The notes: generated from the sequence alone by a model not told the origin. Shown: positions 34,492-44,075, counted from the stretch's first letter. The stretch: DNA of 64,000 nucleotides from Acidovorax radicis (GCF_020510705.1 NZ_CP075184.1:3162001-3226000), one strand, 5' to 3'. Numbers and translations are program-made.

Positions 34492-36105
34492 AACGGGGGT
34501 GCGGACAAAAACTTGGACTACCAGGAGGTAGTTCATGTATTCCTACGAAGATCGAATCCGAGCGGTCGAGCTCTACATCAAACTGGGCAAGCGCACCGGT
34601 GCCACTATCCGCCAGTTGGGATATCCGACGAAGAACTCGTTGATGAGCTGGCATGAGGAGTACGAGCGGCGCCTGGACCTGCCGTCCGGCTACGCGCGCT
34701 CAAAGCCGAAGTATTCTCAAATTCAGAAGAAGAAGGCTGTCGAACACTACGCCGAGCACGGGCGCTGCATCGTCGCCACGGTCAAGGCGCTGGGCTATCC
34801 GTGCCGCGATTTGCTGCGTGCCTGGATTGATGAACTGGACCCTGACTCCCGCCAGCGCGTTGTCGGCAGAGCCGTCAGTGCGCCTCGGCTGCCGCAACTG
34901 AAGAAGCAGGCAGTCCTCGAGCTGTGCACTCGTGAGGGAAGTGCGCAGGCGGTTGCTCAGAAGCTTGGCGTGAGCAGGCCGACGTTGTACAACTAGAAGA
35001 ACCAGCTTCTGGGACGTGAGGCACCCGCATCCATGAAACACACCAATCAGTCCCCGCGGGCTCAAGAGCGCGATGAGCTCGAGCGCGAGGTTGAGGCGTT
35101 GCGCCGCGAAGTCAGGCAACTGCGCCTTGAGCAGGACCTCTTGAACAAGGCCAATGAACTGCTAAAAAAAGGCCTGGGCGTCGATCTGCAGCTCCTGTCC
35201 AACCGGGAGAAGACACTGCTGATTGACGCCCTCAAGGAGCACTATGGTCTGCCAAAGCTCCTTGGACAGTTGGGTCTTGCACGCAGCTCGTACTTCTACC
35301 ATCGGGTCCGAGCGGCCGCCGGCGACAAGTACCTTGAAGTAAGGCAGTCCATCACCGATATCTTCGAGTCGAACCATCGCTGCTACGGCTACCGCAGGCT
35401 GCAGGCCTCGCTGACTAGGCAAGACGTCACAATCTCCGAGAAGGTGGTGCAGCGCCTGATGAAGCAAGAGAGCCTAGTCGTGGCTAAGCCCAAGCGGCGC
35501 AGGTATGCGTCCTACCTTGGCGAGATCAGCCCCGCGCCTGAGAACATCATCGACCGAGACTTCCAGGCCGCGGCACCGAACAAGAAGTGGCTCACGGACA
35601 TCACGGAGTTCCAGATCCCTGCAGGTAAGGTCTACCTGTCGCCGATCATCGACTGCTTCGATGGGATGGTGGTGAGCTGGACCATTGGCACGAGCCCGGA
35701 TGCTGAGCTGGTCAATACCATGCTGGATGCAGCCATCGAGACGGTGACAGACACCGCTGACCGGCCTGTGGTTCACTTCGACCGCGGGGGGCACTACCGC
35801 TGGCCAGGCTGGATATCGAGGATGCGCGATGCCAACTTCACCCGCTCGATGTCTCGCAAGGCATGCTCCCCTGACAACGCAGCCTGCGAGGGGTTCTTCG
35901 GTCGGCTGAAGAACGAACTGTTCTATCCTCGGGACTGGAAGAGCGTCACCCTTGCGCAGTTCATTGAGGCAGTCGACGACTACATCCGCTGGTACAACGA
36001 GAAGCGGATCAAGATCTCCCTTGGCTCACTCAGTCCCATCGAATACCGAGAGAGCCTTGGACTCACGGCATAAAACCAGTCCAAGTTTTTATCCGCACCC
36101 CCGTT
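34492..36105 (+). mobile_element. IS3-family insertion sequence (about 1.6 kb)
   Basis: The left end AACGGGGGTGCGGACAAAAA and the right end (reverse complement AACGGGGGTGCGGATAAAAA) form inverted repeats of about 27 bp with one mismatch. Between them lies an IS3-type transposase reading frame. No target duplication is seen at the ends, and the two flanks belong to different island genes, so the insertion was probably followed by a deletion. Confidence 0.85.
34535..36073 (+). pseudogene. IS3-family transposase with in-frame nonsense codon
   Basis: The frame reads as one fused OrfA-OrfB protein of about 512 codons broken by a TAG at 34994-34996 in GVSRPTLYN-stop-KNQLLG. Related elements, as I recall them, have Trp (TGG) there, so this looks like a TGG to TAG change. 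The first part has HTH segments (IRQLGYPTKNSLMSWHEEY). The second has the rve integrase core: KKWLTDITEF (Asp), HFDRGGHYRW (Asp) and CEGFFGRLKNELFY (Glu). All three catalytic residues survive. Unless the stop is read through, the transposase is split and the element is probably inactive. Confidence 0.82.
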
Positions 36106-36116
36106 TTGGGTTGGCA

Positions 36117-36944
36117 CTAACAGGCTGTCACATCACCAGGAAAAACAACCTCTTTTTCCTTCACAAATCGCTGCAAGTCCCTCCAGGGCGTTTGAGCCGC
36201 GATGGAGGTCGACTTCGGTCTATCAGCAACGTAAGTCCGCCACAGCTCAAACACCTCATCCCAGGTCGGCCCACCTTCGACTTTGTCGGAACTATCGACC
36301 GACCCAATCCCCGCCACAACGGTAAGCGGATGAGGCGGTTGTGAGGGGATGGAATCGGTGTGCAGTACGCCGCCTTGGCGGACAAGCTGATGGTCAAGCG
36401 TTTCGACGACCGCGCGGGTAAATAGAAAGCCTGCTCTTTTGGCTTCCTCCTCTGACGGAACATAGTCAATCCCACAAAGAGAGAGGTACTCAAACAGCGG
36501 TCGATGCACGCCCTCAGTCTTACCTTGCGCAAGCAAGCGACCAAAATATGCACGCTGAGTACTCAGCTTAACGCCGAGCTCATCGAAGTCCTCGTCATCC
36601 AGCCCTTCCTGGCGACGCTTCTCGTCACCGGCAAGTACGTTGGAAAGCCAAGATTGGCCAACAAGCTGTAGCTGCTCATCGGTGAGACTGCTGATGCTCT
36701 TGGGTGCCCAAGATGCGCACCCCATGCCGCACTTTTGCTGTTTTTCCTCAAACTCTGCATCAATTCGCTGCAACTCGGCACGCGCTCGCACTTTCCCTTC
36801 ACGGAGGTCGGAAGTTCCGAGACTCAAGGTGATATGGGTCGTTTTTAGGGGATACGTCATGCGGATGGCGTCTGGGATACGGCGGCGGATGTAGAGGATT
36901 CCGCGCTTACCGCGTTGATAGATGTGTTCGGCTACTGCTTTCAT
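36117..36944 (-). pseudogene. Tyrosine recombinase/integrase, C-terminal catalytic domain lost
   Basis: About 275 residues of a phage-type integrase remain. The N-terminal RGKRGILYIRRRIPDAIRM and HITLSLGTSDLREGKVRARA are the DUF6538-type N-terminal domain of tyrosine recombinases, and the later GGPTWDEVFELWRTYVADRP is the core-binding part. The catalytic R..H-x-x-R..Y region is absent: the frame ends 12 bp before the IS3 right end and is not continued beyond the IS. It starts about 110 bp from tRNA-His, the usual place for an integrase next to its attachment site. ATG 36944 gives a normal start. Confidence 0.8.
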
Positions 36945-37002
36945 GGTCTTTCTCACTGCGTGTGACAGACCGTGTAACAACCAAATTTATCGCACCAACG
37001 AA

Positions 37003-37034
37003 AACGGCTTGATTCCTAATGAAATCAAGCCGTT
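37003..37034. terminator. Perfect 12-bp hairpin, bidirectional terminator candidate
   Basis: AACGGCTTGATT (37003-37014), an 8-nt loop, and AATCAAGCCGTT (37023-37034). It lies between tRNA-His and the integrase and could end the tRNA transcript. Confidence 0.65.
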
Positions 37035-37054
37035 ATAACGTTTCTATCGAATTT

Positions 37055-37130
37055 TGGGGTGGCTGATGGGGCTCGAACCCACGACAACAGGAATCACAAT
37101 CCTGGACTCTACCAACTGAGCTACAGCCAC
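37055..37130 (-). tRNA. tRNA-His (GTG)
   Basis: A complete cloverleaf on the minus strand: acceptor GTGGCTG pairs with CAGCCAC, the anticodon loop ATTGTGATT gives GTG (His), the T arm is GTGGGTTCGAGCCCCAT, and an encoded CCA lies at the 37055 end. Its 3' end faces the integrase fragment. Confidence 0.95.
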
Positions 37131-37179
37131 CGTAGCTTTAAATTATAGCCCGTAAATTTGCTCTTTAAGAGCAACGGGG

Positions 37180-39108
37180 TTATTTTTCTGCAACCCCTTC
37201 GGTGATCAATGAAGGTCGGGGTGCCTTGATCTGGACTTTGAACCGCTGCTTAAGCAGTTCGTAATAGGCAGAACCTTCCGCTGTGGCGAGCCACTGCACG
37301 TATTGCTGGCGTTCTTGTTGTGCACGCTGTGCATCAGGAGCCTCGCGTGGGATCACGCGACTGATCTTGACGACTGCGTAGCCAGCGGAGCCGAGGTCAA
37401 CCCCTGTCCAACCAGGCAAAGGGTCTGCAGGGGCGCGCAAAACCGCATCAACGATGGGCCGTGGCAGGTTACGGCTTTGCTCGCGCGACACTTCAGTAGC
37501 GGGTGCCAAGCCGGTTGCCGAGCCTGGAGCGGCCTTCCATGCTGCAAGCTTGGTTTCACCCTCCTTGCGAGCCAGTTCTGCCGATTTTTCGGTCACATAA
37601 AGGGTGCGCACGCGGGCACGCACTTCATCCAGCGGCAGAAGACGCGCGGGGGTGTAAGCCGTTACGCGACCCGACACCAGTTGGCTCGGGCCAAACTCTA
37701 CGGCTTCGGTATTGCGTTTGTTCTCCAGGGAGTCTGCAGAGAACAACGCTTCGAGGAACTTGGCATTGGCCAGGGGGCCCTTCGCACTCGGCGCTGGACT
37801 GCGCATGACGCCTGTAGCGGTCAACACCTTCAGCTTGAGCTTCTCGGCAACTGGCTGCAGACTGTCTGCTTGCTCATATACGCTGTTGGTAAACGATTCG
37901 GCCACTTCAGCGAACTTGCGCTGTGCCTGTTGCTGCTTTAGCTCAGCCTCCATGGTGGGGCGCAATTCTTCAAATGAAGGCTGCCGAGGGGTTTTGATGT
38001 CTGTCAGCTCGATGATGTGATAACCGAAGTCGGACTCGACCACATCGCTGATTTCACCTTTCTTGAGGGCAAAAGCAGCCTCTTCGAAAGGCTTGACCAT
38101 GGCACCACGGGCAAAGAAATTAAGATCCCCTCCTGCCACAGCCGAGCCCTTGTCATCCGAGTATTTTTTTGCCAGCTCGGCAAAACTCGCTGGATTCTTA
38201 CGCACCTGCGCAAGCAATTCACCCGCCCGGGCTTTTGCCTTTTCGCGGTCCGCTGCGGGGGCATCCTTGGCGGCGTTGATGAGAATGTGGCTGGCGCGGC
38301 GTTCTTCCTTGCCAGCCATGCGGCCTACGTTCTCTTTGTAGTAGGTACGCAGATCGTCTTCGCCCAGGGCAATGCTGGCACGAACGCTGTCGAGATCGAG
38401 CACCAGGTATTCAACGGCTGCTTGTTCGATCTGCTGGAATTGCTCTGGATGGGCCTTGTAGTAAGCCTCCAGATCCGCGTCGGTGGGTGTGACCTTGGCG
38501 GCAAAATCCGACGCATTGAAACGCGCCACCTGGACTTCGCGCCGCTCATACAGGGCATCCAGCGCGAGCTTGACCTGGGCATCGGTGGCAAAGGCTGAAC
38601 CCATCACGCCGCCCATCACCTGGTTGACCGAAATATCGCGGCGCACGTTGGCTTCAAAACCTTCGGGGGTGAGACCCTGGGCCGCTACCAAGGCACGGTA
38701 AGCATCGGCGTCGAGCGTCCCGTCGGGGCGCTTGAGACCTGCAATGGCAGGGATTTCTTGCAGGCTACGTGCCAAGCGCGCATCGCTGGTCAAGAGATGC
38801 ATCTTCTGCGCGGCCGCTGCCAGCACGCGATCACGCACCAGACGCTCCAGCGTGGCATAGCGCGCGCTGGGTGAATCGAGCAGTTTGGGATCGACCGACG
38901 GGGATTGCGCACGAATGCGGTCTGTCTCCATGCGGTGGGCATTGTCCCAGTCTGTCTGGTTGATTTTTTGGCCATCAACGCGCGCCACCACCGGGCTCTT
39001 TTCAGAGAAGTAGTTGCTGTCGATACCTACCAGTACAAACGATGGAATGATCAGCAAGAACAAGAAGACCATCACGATCTTGGAGTGCTTGCGGATGGAT
39101 TCAAACAT
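37180..39108 (-). CDS. ppiD: PpiD-like periplasmic folding factor (SurA_N / parvulin)
   Basis: This 642-residue protein has an N-terminal membrane anchor (KIVMVFLFLLIIPSFVLVGI), a SurA_N-type chaperone region (VDGQKINQTDWDNAHRMETD), a central parvulin domain (RRASHILINAAKDAP, FAELAKKYSDD, GGDLNFFARGAMVKPFEEAA, SDFGYHIIELTD) and a C-terminal helical chaperone region. It helps newly exported proteins fold at the inner membrane. Length and domain order are those of PpiD. It is downstream of HU and tRNA-Val but separated from them by a terminator. Confidence 0.93.
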   Translation of the reverse strand: MFESIRKHSKIVMVFLFLLIIPSFVLVGIDSNYFSEKSPVVARVDGQKINQTDWDNAHRMETDRIRAQSPSVDPKLLDSPSARYATLERLVRDRVLAAAAQKMHLLTSDARLARSLQEIPAIAGLKRPDGTLDADAYRALVAAQGLTPEGFEANVRRDISVNQVMGGVMGSAFATDAQVKLALDALYERREVQVARFNASDFAAKVTPTDADLEAYYKAHPEQFQQIEQAAVEYLVLDLDSVRASIALGEDDLRTYYKENVGRMAGKEERRASHILINAAKDAPAADREKAKARAGELLAQVRKNPASFAELAKKYSDDKGSAVAGGDLNFFARGAMVKPFEEAAFALKKGEISDVVESDFGYHIIELTDIKTPRQPSFEELRPTMEAELKQQQAQRKFAEVAESFTNSVYEQADSLQPVAEKLKLKVLTATGVMRSPAPSAKGPLANAKFLEALFSADSLENKRNTEAVEFGPSQLVSGRVTAYTPARLLPLDEVRARVRTLYVTEKSAELARKEGETKLAAWKAAPGSATGLAPATEVSREQSRNLPRPIVDAVLRAPADPLPGWTGVDLGSAGYAVVKISRVIPREAPDAQRAQQERQQYVQWLATAEGSAYYELLKQRFKVQIKAPRPSLITEGVAEK

Positions 39109-39128
39109 GGTCGATCTTTCAGAGGGGG

Positions 39129-39159
39129 AAAAACAAAAGGCGAACTTGCGTTCGCCTTT
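39129..39159 (-). terminator. Rho-independent terminator after hupB/tRNA-Val
   Basis: AAAGGCGAAC (39136-39145), TTGC loop, GTTCGCCTTT (39150-39159): a perfect 10-bp stem. On the minus strand it is followed by a run of T (TTTTGTTTTT), so it ends the HU/tRNA-Val transcript just before ppiD. Confidence 0.8.
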
Positions 39160-39168
39160 GTTCGGTGA

Positions 39169-39244
39169 TGGTGGGTCCTGACGGTCTCGAACCGCCGACC
39201 TACTCCGTGTAAAGGAGCCGCTCTACCAACTGAGCTAAGGACCC
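39169..39244 (-). tRNA. tRNA-Val (TAC)
   Basis: A complete cloverleaf: acceptor GGGTCCT/AGGACCC, anticodon loop TTTACAC giving TAC (Val), T arm GGCGGTTCGAGACCGTC, and encoded CCA at 39169-39171. It lies 15 bp downstream of the hupB stop and is probably processed from the same transcript. Confidence 0.95.
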
Positions 39245-39259
39245 CACCTAAACTGATTG

Positions 39260-39532
39260 TCAGTTCAAGGCATCTTTCAATGCCTTGCCTGGACGGAACT
39301 TTGGAACTTTAGCAGCTTTGATTTTAATCGTATCGCCGGTGCGGGGATTGCGACCAGTGCGTGCAGCACGCTTGCCCACGGCGAACGTACCAAAACCGAC
39401 GAGCGACACCGTGCCGCCCTTCTTGAGAGTCTTCTTGACCGCCTCGATCGTGGACTCCAGAGCGCGCGCAGCGGCGGCCTTGGAAATATCAGCGTTGGTA
39501 GCGATGTGCTCAATCAATTCGGTTTTGTTCAC
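39260..39532 (-). CDS. hupB: HU-family DNA-binding protein
   Basis: This 90-residue nucleoid protein starts [20 protein letters not shown], has the conserved [22 protein letters not shown] region (read in two parts: VSLVGFGTF and [11 protein letters not shown]), and ends [20 protein letters not shown]. This is the complete HU fold with the beta-arm and the arm-tip RNP. HU dimers bend and compact DNA. It is followed by tRNA-Val and a strong terminator, an arrangement common in related genomes. Confidence 0.97.
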   Translation of the reverse strand: MNKTELIEHIATNADISKAAAARALESTIEAVKKTLKKGGTVSLVGFGTFAVGKRAARTGRNPRTGDTIKIKAAKVPKFRPGKALKDALN

Positions 39533-39831
39533 AAGAGGCCTCTCGGAAAAGCGTTGATGGAATATCTCGACGATATCTGGTCTTCACGCGTCTGACAGCA
39601 CAGCAAATAGCTGGGGGTCGTAGACGGGGGAATGACTGGCATACACAGCAGTGGCTGCTGCATCAGATTAAAGCCATCGAGTTCAGGGTGTCAATACAAC
39701 ACGCTGTTTTGAGTCAGCGTTGCGTTGAATTCTAGTCGCATTTCAAGCTGCGACAGGGCTCGCAAGGTGTTTTTGTCTCAAACGCGCCGTATGGGCAGCA
39801 TTACGGATTGACACCTCAATCACAGCAACAC
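39533..39831. other. Intergenic region upstream of hupB
   Basis: This stretch of about 300 bp should carry the hupB promoter (minus strand) and the end of the tartrate dehydrogenase-type transcript. No ORF or hairpin with a T-run is convincing. Confidence 0.45.
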
Positions 39832-40926
39832 TCAAACGGCACTCAGCGCTTGGGCGATGGCCTGGCCGACGTCCTTCGTGCTGGATGTTCCGCCCAGATC
39901 GGCGGTGCGAGGGCCGCCATTTGCAGGATCCAGAACAGCCTCTATCGCCGCCACCACGGCGTCGTGTGCGGGGCGATAGCCGAGGAAGTCGAGCATCATC
40001 GCGCCACACCAGATCTGGCCAATGGGGTTGGCAACGCCCTTGCCCGCGATATCCGGGGCCGACCCATGGACCGGCTCAAACAGCGAGGGCATCGTGCGCG
40101 TGGGGTTGAGATTGGCGCTGGGTGCAATGCCGATGGTGCCGGTGCACGCCGGCCCCAGGTCCGAGAGGATGTCGCCAAACAGGTTGCTGGCCACCACCAC
40201 ATCGAAGAAGTCGGGGCGTTGCACAAAGTGAGCGGTGAGGATGTCGATGTGGAACTTGTCCACCTTCACATCGGGATAGGCCTTGGCCATCTCGGCCACG
40301 CGTTCGTCCCAGTAGGGCATGGTGATGGCGATACCGTTGGACTTGGTGGCGCTGGTCAGGTGCTTCTTGGGGCGAGACTGGGCCAGGTCGAAGGCGAACT
40401 TGAGCACGCGGTCCACGCCGTGGCGCGACATCACCGTCTCCTGCATCACGATCTCGCGCGGCGTGCCTTCGTACATGCGGCCACCGATGCTGGAGTATTC
40501 GCCCTCGGTGTTCTCGCGCACGATCCGCATGTCGATTTCGCCGGGCAGGCGTGGGCTGCCGTCGCGGCGCACCACGGGCGCGATCACGCCGGGCATGAGG
40601 CGCGCGGGGCGCAGGTTGATGTACTGGTCGAACTCGCGGCGAAACAGCAGCAGCGAACCCCACAACGAGACATGGTCGGCAATCTTCTCGGGCCAGCCTA
40701 CAGCGCCAAAGTAAATCGCCTCGTGGCCGCCGATCTGGTCCTTCCAGTTGTCGGGCAGCATCTTGCCGTGCTTTTCGCAGTAGTCCCAGCTCGAAAAGTC
40801 AAAGTGGTCGAATTGCAGGTCGATCCCGAATTGGCGCGCAGCGGCGTCCATCACGCGCAGGCCCTCGGGCATGACTTCCTTGCCAATGCCGTCACCGGCG
40901 ATGACTGCAATCCGATGCTTCGCCAT
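39832..40926 (-). CDS. ttuC: Tartrate dehydrogenase / decarboxylating malate-type dehydrogenase
   Basis: This 364-residue member of the isocitrate/isopropylmalate dehydrogenase superfamily starts MAKHRIAVIAGDGIGKEVMP. Substrate-binding arginines are visible in LFRREFDQYINLRPARLMPG and DMRIVRENTEGEYSSIGGRM, metal-binding Asp residues in NLFGDILSDLGPACTGTIG, and the NAD-loop region in EPVHGSAPDIAGKGVANPIG. The WDYCEKHGKMLPDNW segment and length fit tartrate/D-malate dehydrogenases (TtuC/DmlA) rather than LeuB. It oxidises D-malate or tartrate with NAD; the exact substrate cannot be fixed here. Confidence 0.85.
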   Translation of the reverse strand: MAKHRIAVIAGDGIGKEVMPEGLRVMDAAARQFGIDLQFDHFDFSSWDYCEKHGKMLPDNWKDQIGGHEAIYFGAVGWPEKIADHVSLWGSLLLFRREFDQYINLRPARLMPGVIAPVVRRDGSPRLPGEIDMRIVRENTEGEYSSIGGRMYEGTPREIVMQETVMSRHGVDRVLKFAFDLAQSRPKKHLTSATKSNGIAITMPYWDERVAEMAKAYPDVKVDKFHIDILTAHFVQRPDFFDVVVASNLFGDILSDLGPACTGTIGIAPSANLNPTRTMPSLFEPVHGSAPDIAGKGVANPIGQIWCGAMMLDFLGYRPAHDAVVAAIEAVLDPANGGPRTADLGGTSSTKDVGQAIAQALSAV

Positions 40927-40943
40927 TCATTTGCTCCTAAAAA

Positions 40944-40980
40944 TATAGCTATCCGCGCTTATTGATAAAGCGCTACAGGC
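40944..40980. repeat. Dispersed palindromic repeat, copy 4
   Basis: TATAGCTATCCGCGCTTATTG followed by ATAAAGCGCTACAGGC. It is intergenic, between pgsA and the tartrate dehydrogenase gene (both minus strand). Confidence 0.75.
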
Positions 40981-40996
40981 ATAAAAGCCTTCAAAC

Positions 40997-41563
40997 TTAT
41001 TTGACGCGCGCCCTGATCTCGGGCAGCGCCTTCTGAAGGTAATACACCATCGACCAGACGGTAAGCACGGCCGATGCCCAGATCAGCCAGGTGCCCCACA
41101 CGCCCGTGTCAACCACACCAAACAGGTGTCCGTCGTACAGCAGGAAGGGGATGGCCAGCATCTGCACCGTGGTCTTGACCTTGCCGATCATGTGCACCGC
41201 CACGCTCTTGCTCGCACCGATCTGCGCCATCCATTCGCGCAGGGCCGAGATCGCGATCTCGCGGCCGATGATGATGAGCGCCACGAACACGTCGGCACGC
41301 TGCAGGTGTACCAGCACCAGGAGCGACGCGCACACCAGAAACTTGTCGGCCACCGGGTCCAGAAAGGCGCCAAAAGAAGACGTCTGGTTGAGCTTGCGCG
41401 CCAGATACCCATCGAGCCAGTCGGTGGCGGCAAACACCACAAACATCACGGTGGCAATCAGGTTGCGCGTGGCCGGATCCAGCGGTGCATAAAACACCCC
41501 CACGATCAAAGGTATCGCGACGATGCGCGTCCAGGTCATCAGGGTGGGGATAGTCCAGAACAT
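40997..41563 (-). CDS. pgsA: CDP-diacylglycerol--glycerol-3-phosphate 3-phosphatidyltransferase
   Basis: This 188-residue membrane enzyme makes phosphatidylglycerol-phosphate. The CDP-alcohol phosphatidyltransferase signature D-G-x2-A-R-x8-G-x3-D-x3-D is present in DWLDGYLARKLNQTSSFG and AFLDPVADKFLV. Several membrane segments follow, and the start MFWTIPTLMTWTRIVAIPLI is the usual PgsA N-terminus. It lies 45 bp downstream of uvrC, a common pairing in proteobacteria. Confidence 0.93.
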   Translation of the reverse strand: MFWTIPTLMTWTRIVAIPLIVGVFYAPLDPATRNLIATVMFVVFAATDWLDGYLARKLNQTSSFGAFLDPVADKFLVCASLLVLVHLQRADVFVALIIIGREIAISALREWMAQIGASKSVAVHMIGKVKTTVQMLAIPFLLYDGHLFGVVDTGVWGTWLIWASAVLTVWSMVYYLQKALPEIRARVK

Positions 41564-41608
41564 GGCGGCGATTGTGTCACGGCACGGCCGTGGAACGGCA
41601 CACGGGGC

Positions 41609-43693
41609 TTATCTCAATGCCTTGTAAATTTCTTCCGCCAGCTCGCGCGAGATGCCATCCACCGTGACCAGGTCCTCCACGCTGGCCGATGCCACGCCGC
41701 GCACGCCACCAAAACGTTGCAGCAGACGCGCCCGCTTCTTCGGCCCCACGCCTGCAATCTCCTCAAGCTGCCCGCCCCCCACACGCACCTTGGCGCGTGC
41801 GGCGCGCATGCCGGTGATGGCAAAGCGGTGCGCCTCGTCGCGGATTTGTGCCACCAGCATGAGCGCGGCCGAGTCCTTGCCCAAATAGACCTTCTCACGC
41901 CCATCGGCGAACACCAGCTCTTCCAGGCCCACCTTGCGGCCCTCGCCTTTCTCGACGCCCACGATGCGCATGAGATCCAGCCCCAGCGCGGTGAACACCT
42001 CGCGCGCCACGCCCACCTGGCCCTTGCCGCCGTCGATCAGCACCAGGTCGGGCAGGCGCGCCACGCCCTTGGACTTGACGGTGCCCTCGGCACCCTCGGC
42101 GTTCGGCGGCGGGGTGGCGGCAAAGTCGATGCCACCGGCCTCGCGCGCGGCCTCCACCACCTTGCTGTAGCGGCGGGTGAGCACCTGGCGCATGGCGGCA
42201 TAGTCGTCACCACCGGTGATGCCCTCGATCTTGTAGCGGCGGTATTCGCTGCTTTGCATCTTGTGGTGGTGGAACACCACACACGACGCCTGGGTGGATT
42301 CACCCGCCGTGTGCGAGATGTCGAAACACTCGATGGTGAGCTGATCCAGGTCTTCGGGTGGCAGGTCCAGCGCCTCCACCAGCGCACGCGTGCGCGCCTG
42401 TTGCGAGCCCTCTTCCGCCAGCAGGCGCGCCAGTTGCAGGTCGGCGTTCTTTTGCGCCATGTCCAGCCAGGCACGGCGCTGCTCGCGCGGCTGGTGGATG
42501 GCCGTCACCCGCACGCCCGTTTGCTCGGACAAGGCTTCCAGCAGCGCCTTGTCCACCGGCACACTGGTCACGAGCAGCGGGGGCACGGGCACGCCGATGT
42601 AGTGCTGGGCGATGAAGGCCTCCAGCACCAGCGCCTCTACGGCACGCCCCGGGCGATCGGGGCGCTCGGGGCGCTCGACGCGTGCAAGAGGCTCGGAGCC
42701 ACCAACGCCGTCAACACCATGGGGGCCATCAGGGCGTTCAGCCCCCGCATCCTCGTCATCGGTGCGCTCGGCGTTATAGACGGCAGCCGCATCCTCGACG
42801 TGCACCGGGAAATAGGGCCTATCGCCCAGGTGGCGGCCACCGCGCACCATCGCCAGATTCACACAGGCGCGACCGCCCAGCACACGCACGGCCAGGATGT
42901 CCACATCCTTGTCGTCCGCAATCTCGATGGACTGCTGGTGCAGTACCCGCGACAGGGCCTGGATCTGGTTGCGCACCTCAGCGGCCTGCTCGAATTCGAG
43001 CTGGCCGGAGTGCGCCATCATGCGTGCCTCCAGCGCCTGCAACAGCTCCTGCGTTTCGCCGCGCAGCAAGGCCTCGGCATGCTGCACATCGGCGGCATAG
43101 GCCTCGGGCGAGATGAGATCCACACAGGGCGCGGTACAGCGCTTGATCTGGTACAACAGGCACGGCCGCGTGCGGTTGGCAAACACGGTGTCTTCGCAGG
43201 TGCGCAGCCTGAACACTTTTTGCAGCAGCTGGATGGTCTCTTTCACCGCCCACGCGCTCGGGTAGGGGCCGAAGTAGCGGTGCTTTTTGTCCACCGAGCC
43301 CCGGTAATAAGCCATGCGCGGAAACACCTGACCGGGCGCATCGTCCCCCCTGGCCACCGCACCGGGCGTGCCGGTGATCTTGAGATACGGATAGCTCTTG
43401 TCGTCCCTGAACAGGATGTTGAACTTGGGGTTCAGCGTCTTGATGAGATTGTTCTCGAGCAGCAGCGCCTCGGCCTCGGAGCGCACCACCGTGGTCTCCA
43501 TACGCACGATCTTGCTGACCATGTGGCCGATGCGGGTGCCGCCATGGTTCTTCTGAAAATAGCTGGACACCCGGCGCTTGAGGTTGAGCGCCTTGCCCAC
43601 ATACAGCAGCGCATCCTGCGCGTCGAAATAGCGGTACACGCCCGGCAGCGCGGGTAGCGCAGCCACCTGCGCCAGGAGTTCTTCGGAATGCAC
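41609..43693 (-). CDS. uvrC: Excinuclease ABC subunit C
   Basis: This 694-residue nuclease makes both incisions in nucleotide excision repair. It has a GIY-YIG domain ([20 protein letters not shown]), a UVR motif region ([20 protein letters not shown]), an RNase-H-like C-terminal nuclease ([33 protein letters not shown]) and tandem helix-hairpin-helix motifs at the end ([30 protein letters not shown]). It starts with GTG at 43693, only a few bases from the end of a MITE-like repeat that therefore forms its upstream region. An unusual insert of about 60 residues (around [20 protein letters not shown]) lies in the middle. Confidence 0.95.
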   Translation of the reverse strand: MHSEELLAQVAALPALPGVYRYFDAQDALLYVGKALNLKRRVSSYFQKNHGGTRIGHMVSKIVRMETTVVRSEAEALLLENNLIKTLNPKFNILFRDDKSYPYLKITGTPGAVARGDDAPGQVFPRMAYYRGSVDKKHRYFGPYPSAWAVKETIQLLQKVFRLRTCEDTVFANRTRPCLLYQIKRCTAPCVDLISPEAYAADVQHAEALLRGETQELLQALEARMMAHSGQLEFEQAAEVRNQIQALSRVLHQQSIEIADDKDVDILAVRVLGGRACVNLAMVRGGRHLGDRPYFPVHVEDAAAVYNAERTDDEDAGAERPDGPHGVDGVGGSEPLARVERPERPDRPGRAVEALVLEAFIAQHYIGVPVPPLLVTSVPVDKALLEALSEQTGVRVTAIHQPREQRRAWLDMAQKNADLQLARLLAEEGSQQARTRALVEALDLPPEDLDQLTIECFDISHTAGESTQASCVVFHHHKMQSSEYRRYKIEGITGGDDYAAMRQVLTRRYSKVVEAAREAGGIDFAATPPPNAEGAEGTVKSKGVARLPDLVLIDGGKGQVGVAREVFTALGLDLMRIVGVEKGEGRKVGLEELVFADGREKVYLGKDSAALMLVAQIRDEAHRFAITGMRAARAKVRVGGGQLEEIAGVGPKKRARLLQRFGGVRGVASASVEDLVTVDGISRELAEEIYKALR

Positions 43694-43696
43694 TTT

Positions 43697-43967
43697 AGAA
43701 CCTATTCAATGTCTTTTTGGAGTCACACAAGTGCCTTGCCGGGATGGGATGCCAGGCGCGGGGTGCAGCCGATAGCCCGTGTTATCGGCAAGCGCCGCAA
43801 CGCCGCAGACCGCCCGGCAAGACACTTGCCCGTAGGGTTGGAGTGAAATCGGGCGATTGAATGCCTCGGCCGCTTGCATGGGCACGAGCCCATGCGGCGC
43901 ATCAGAAGCATCCACTCATCCCGATTGCACTCCAATGTGATTTCCAAAAAAACATTGAACAGGTTCT
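43697..43967. repeat. MITE-like element with terminal and nested inverted repeats (271 bp)
   Basis: The outer ends AGAACCTATTCAATGTCTTT (left) and AGAACCTGTTCAATGTTTTT (right, reverse complement) form imperfect inverted repeats of about 30 bp. Inside are further inverted pairs: 43729-43744 with 43812-43827 (around CTTGCCGGG), 43838-43853 with 43920-43935 (TTGGAGTG/CACTCCAA), and a perfect hairpin GCATGGGC-ACGA-GCCCATGC at 43876-43895. It carries no transposase. It fills most of the gap between uvrC and the next gene; the remaining 120 bp hold a dispersed repeat copy. Confidence 0.72.
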
Positions 43968-44035
43968 TAGACATGGCGCGTATTGTGGCTGCGCGCAACA
44001 TGGCGCCCAGCCACAGGGCCACCAGATGCTATGCA

Positions 44036-44075
44036 ATCAATAGCTTCTAGCGCTTATCCATCAAGCGCCAGAGGC
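44036..44075. repeat. Dispersed palindromic repeat, copy 5
   Basis: ATCAATAGCTTCTAGCGCTTA followed by TCCATCAAGCGCCAGAGGCC. It is intergenic, just beyond the stop of the Bug-type binding protein gene. Confidence 0.75.

Noticed and set aside
37055..39244. tRNA-His and tRNA-Val as parts of one tRNA cluster
   Set aside because: ppiD (about 1.9 kb) and a strong terminator lie between them, so they are separate transcripts.
41126..43657. Plus-strand open frame of over 840 codons opposite uvrC and pgsA
   Set aside because: It is fully antisense to two well-supported genes, and its His/Ala/Arg-rich translation has no domain.
43723..44022. Open frame of about 99 codons on the minus strand within the MITE-like element
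   Set aside because: The frame crosses terminal and nested inverted repeats and has no protein features; the DNA symmetry explains the region better.
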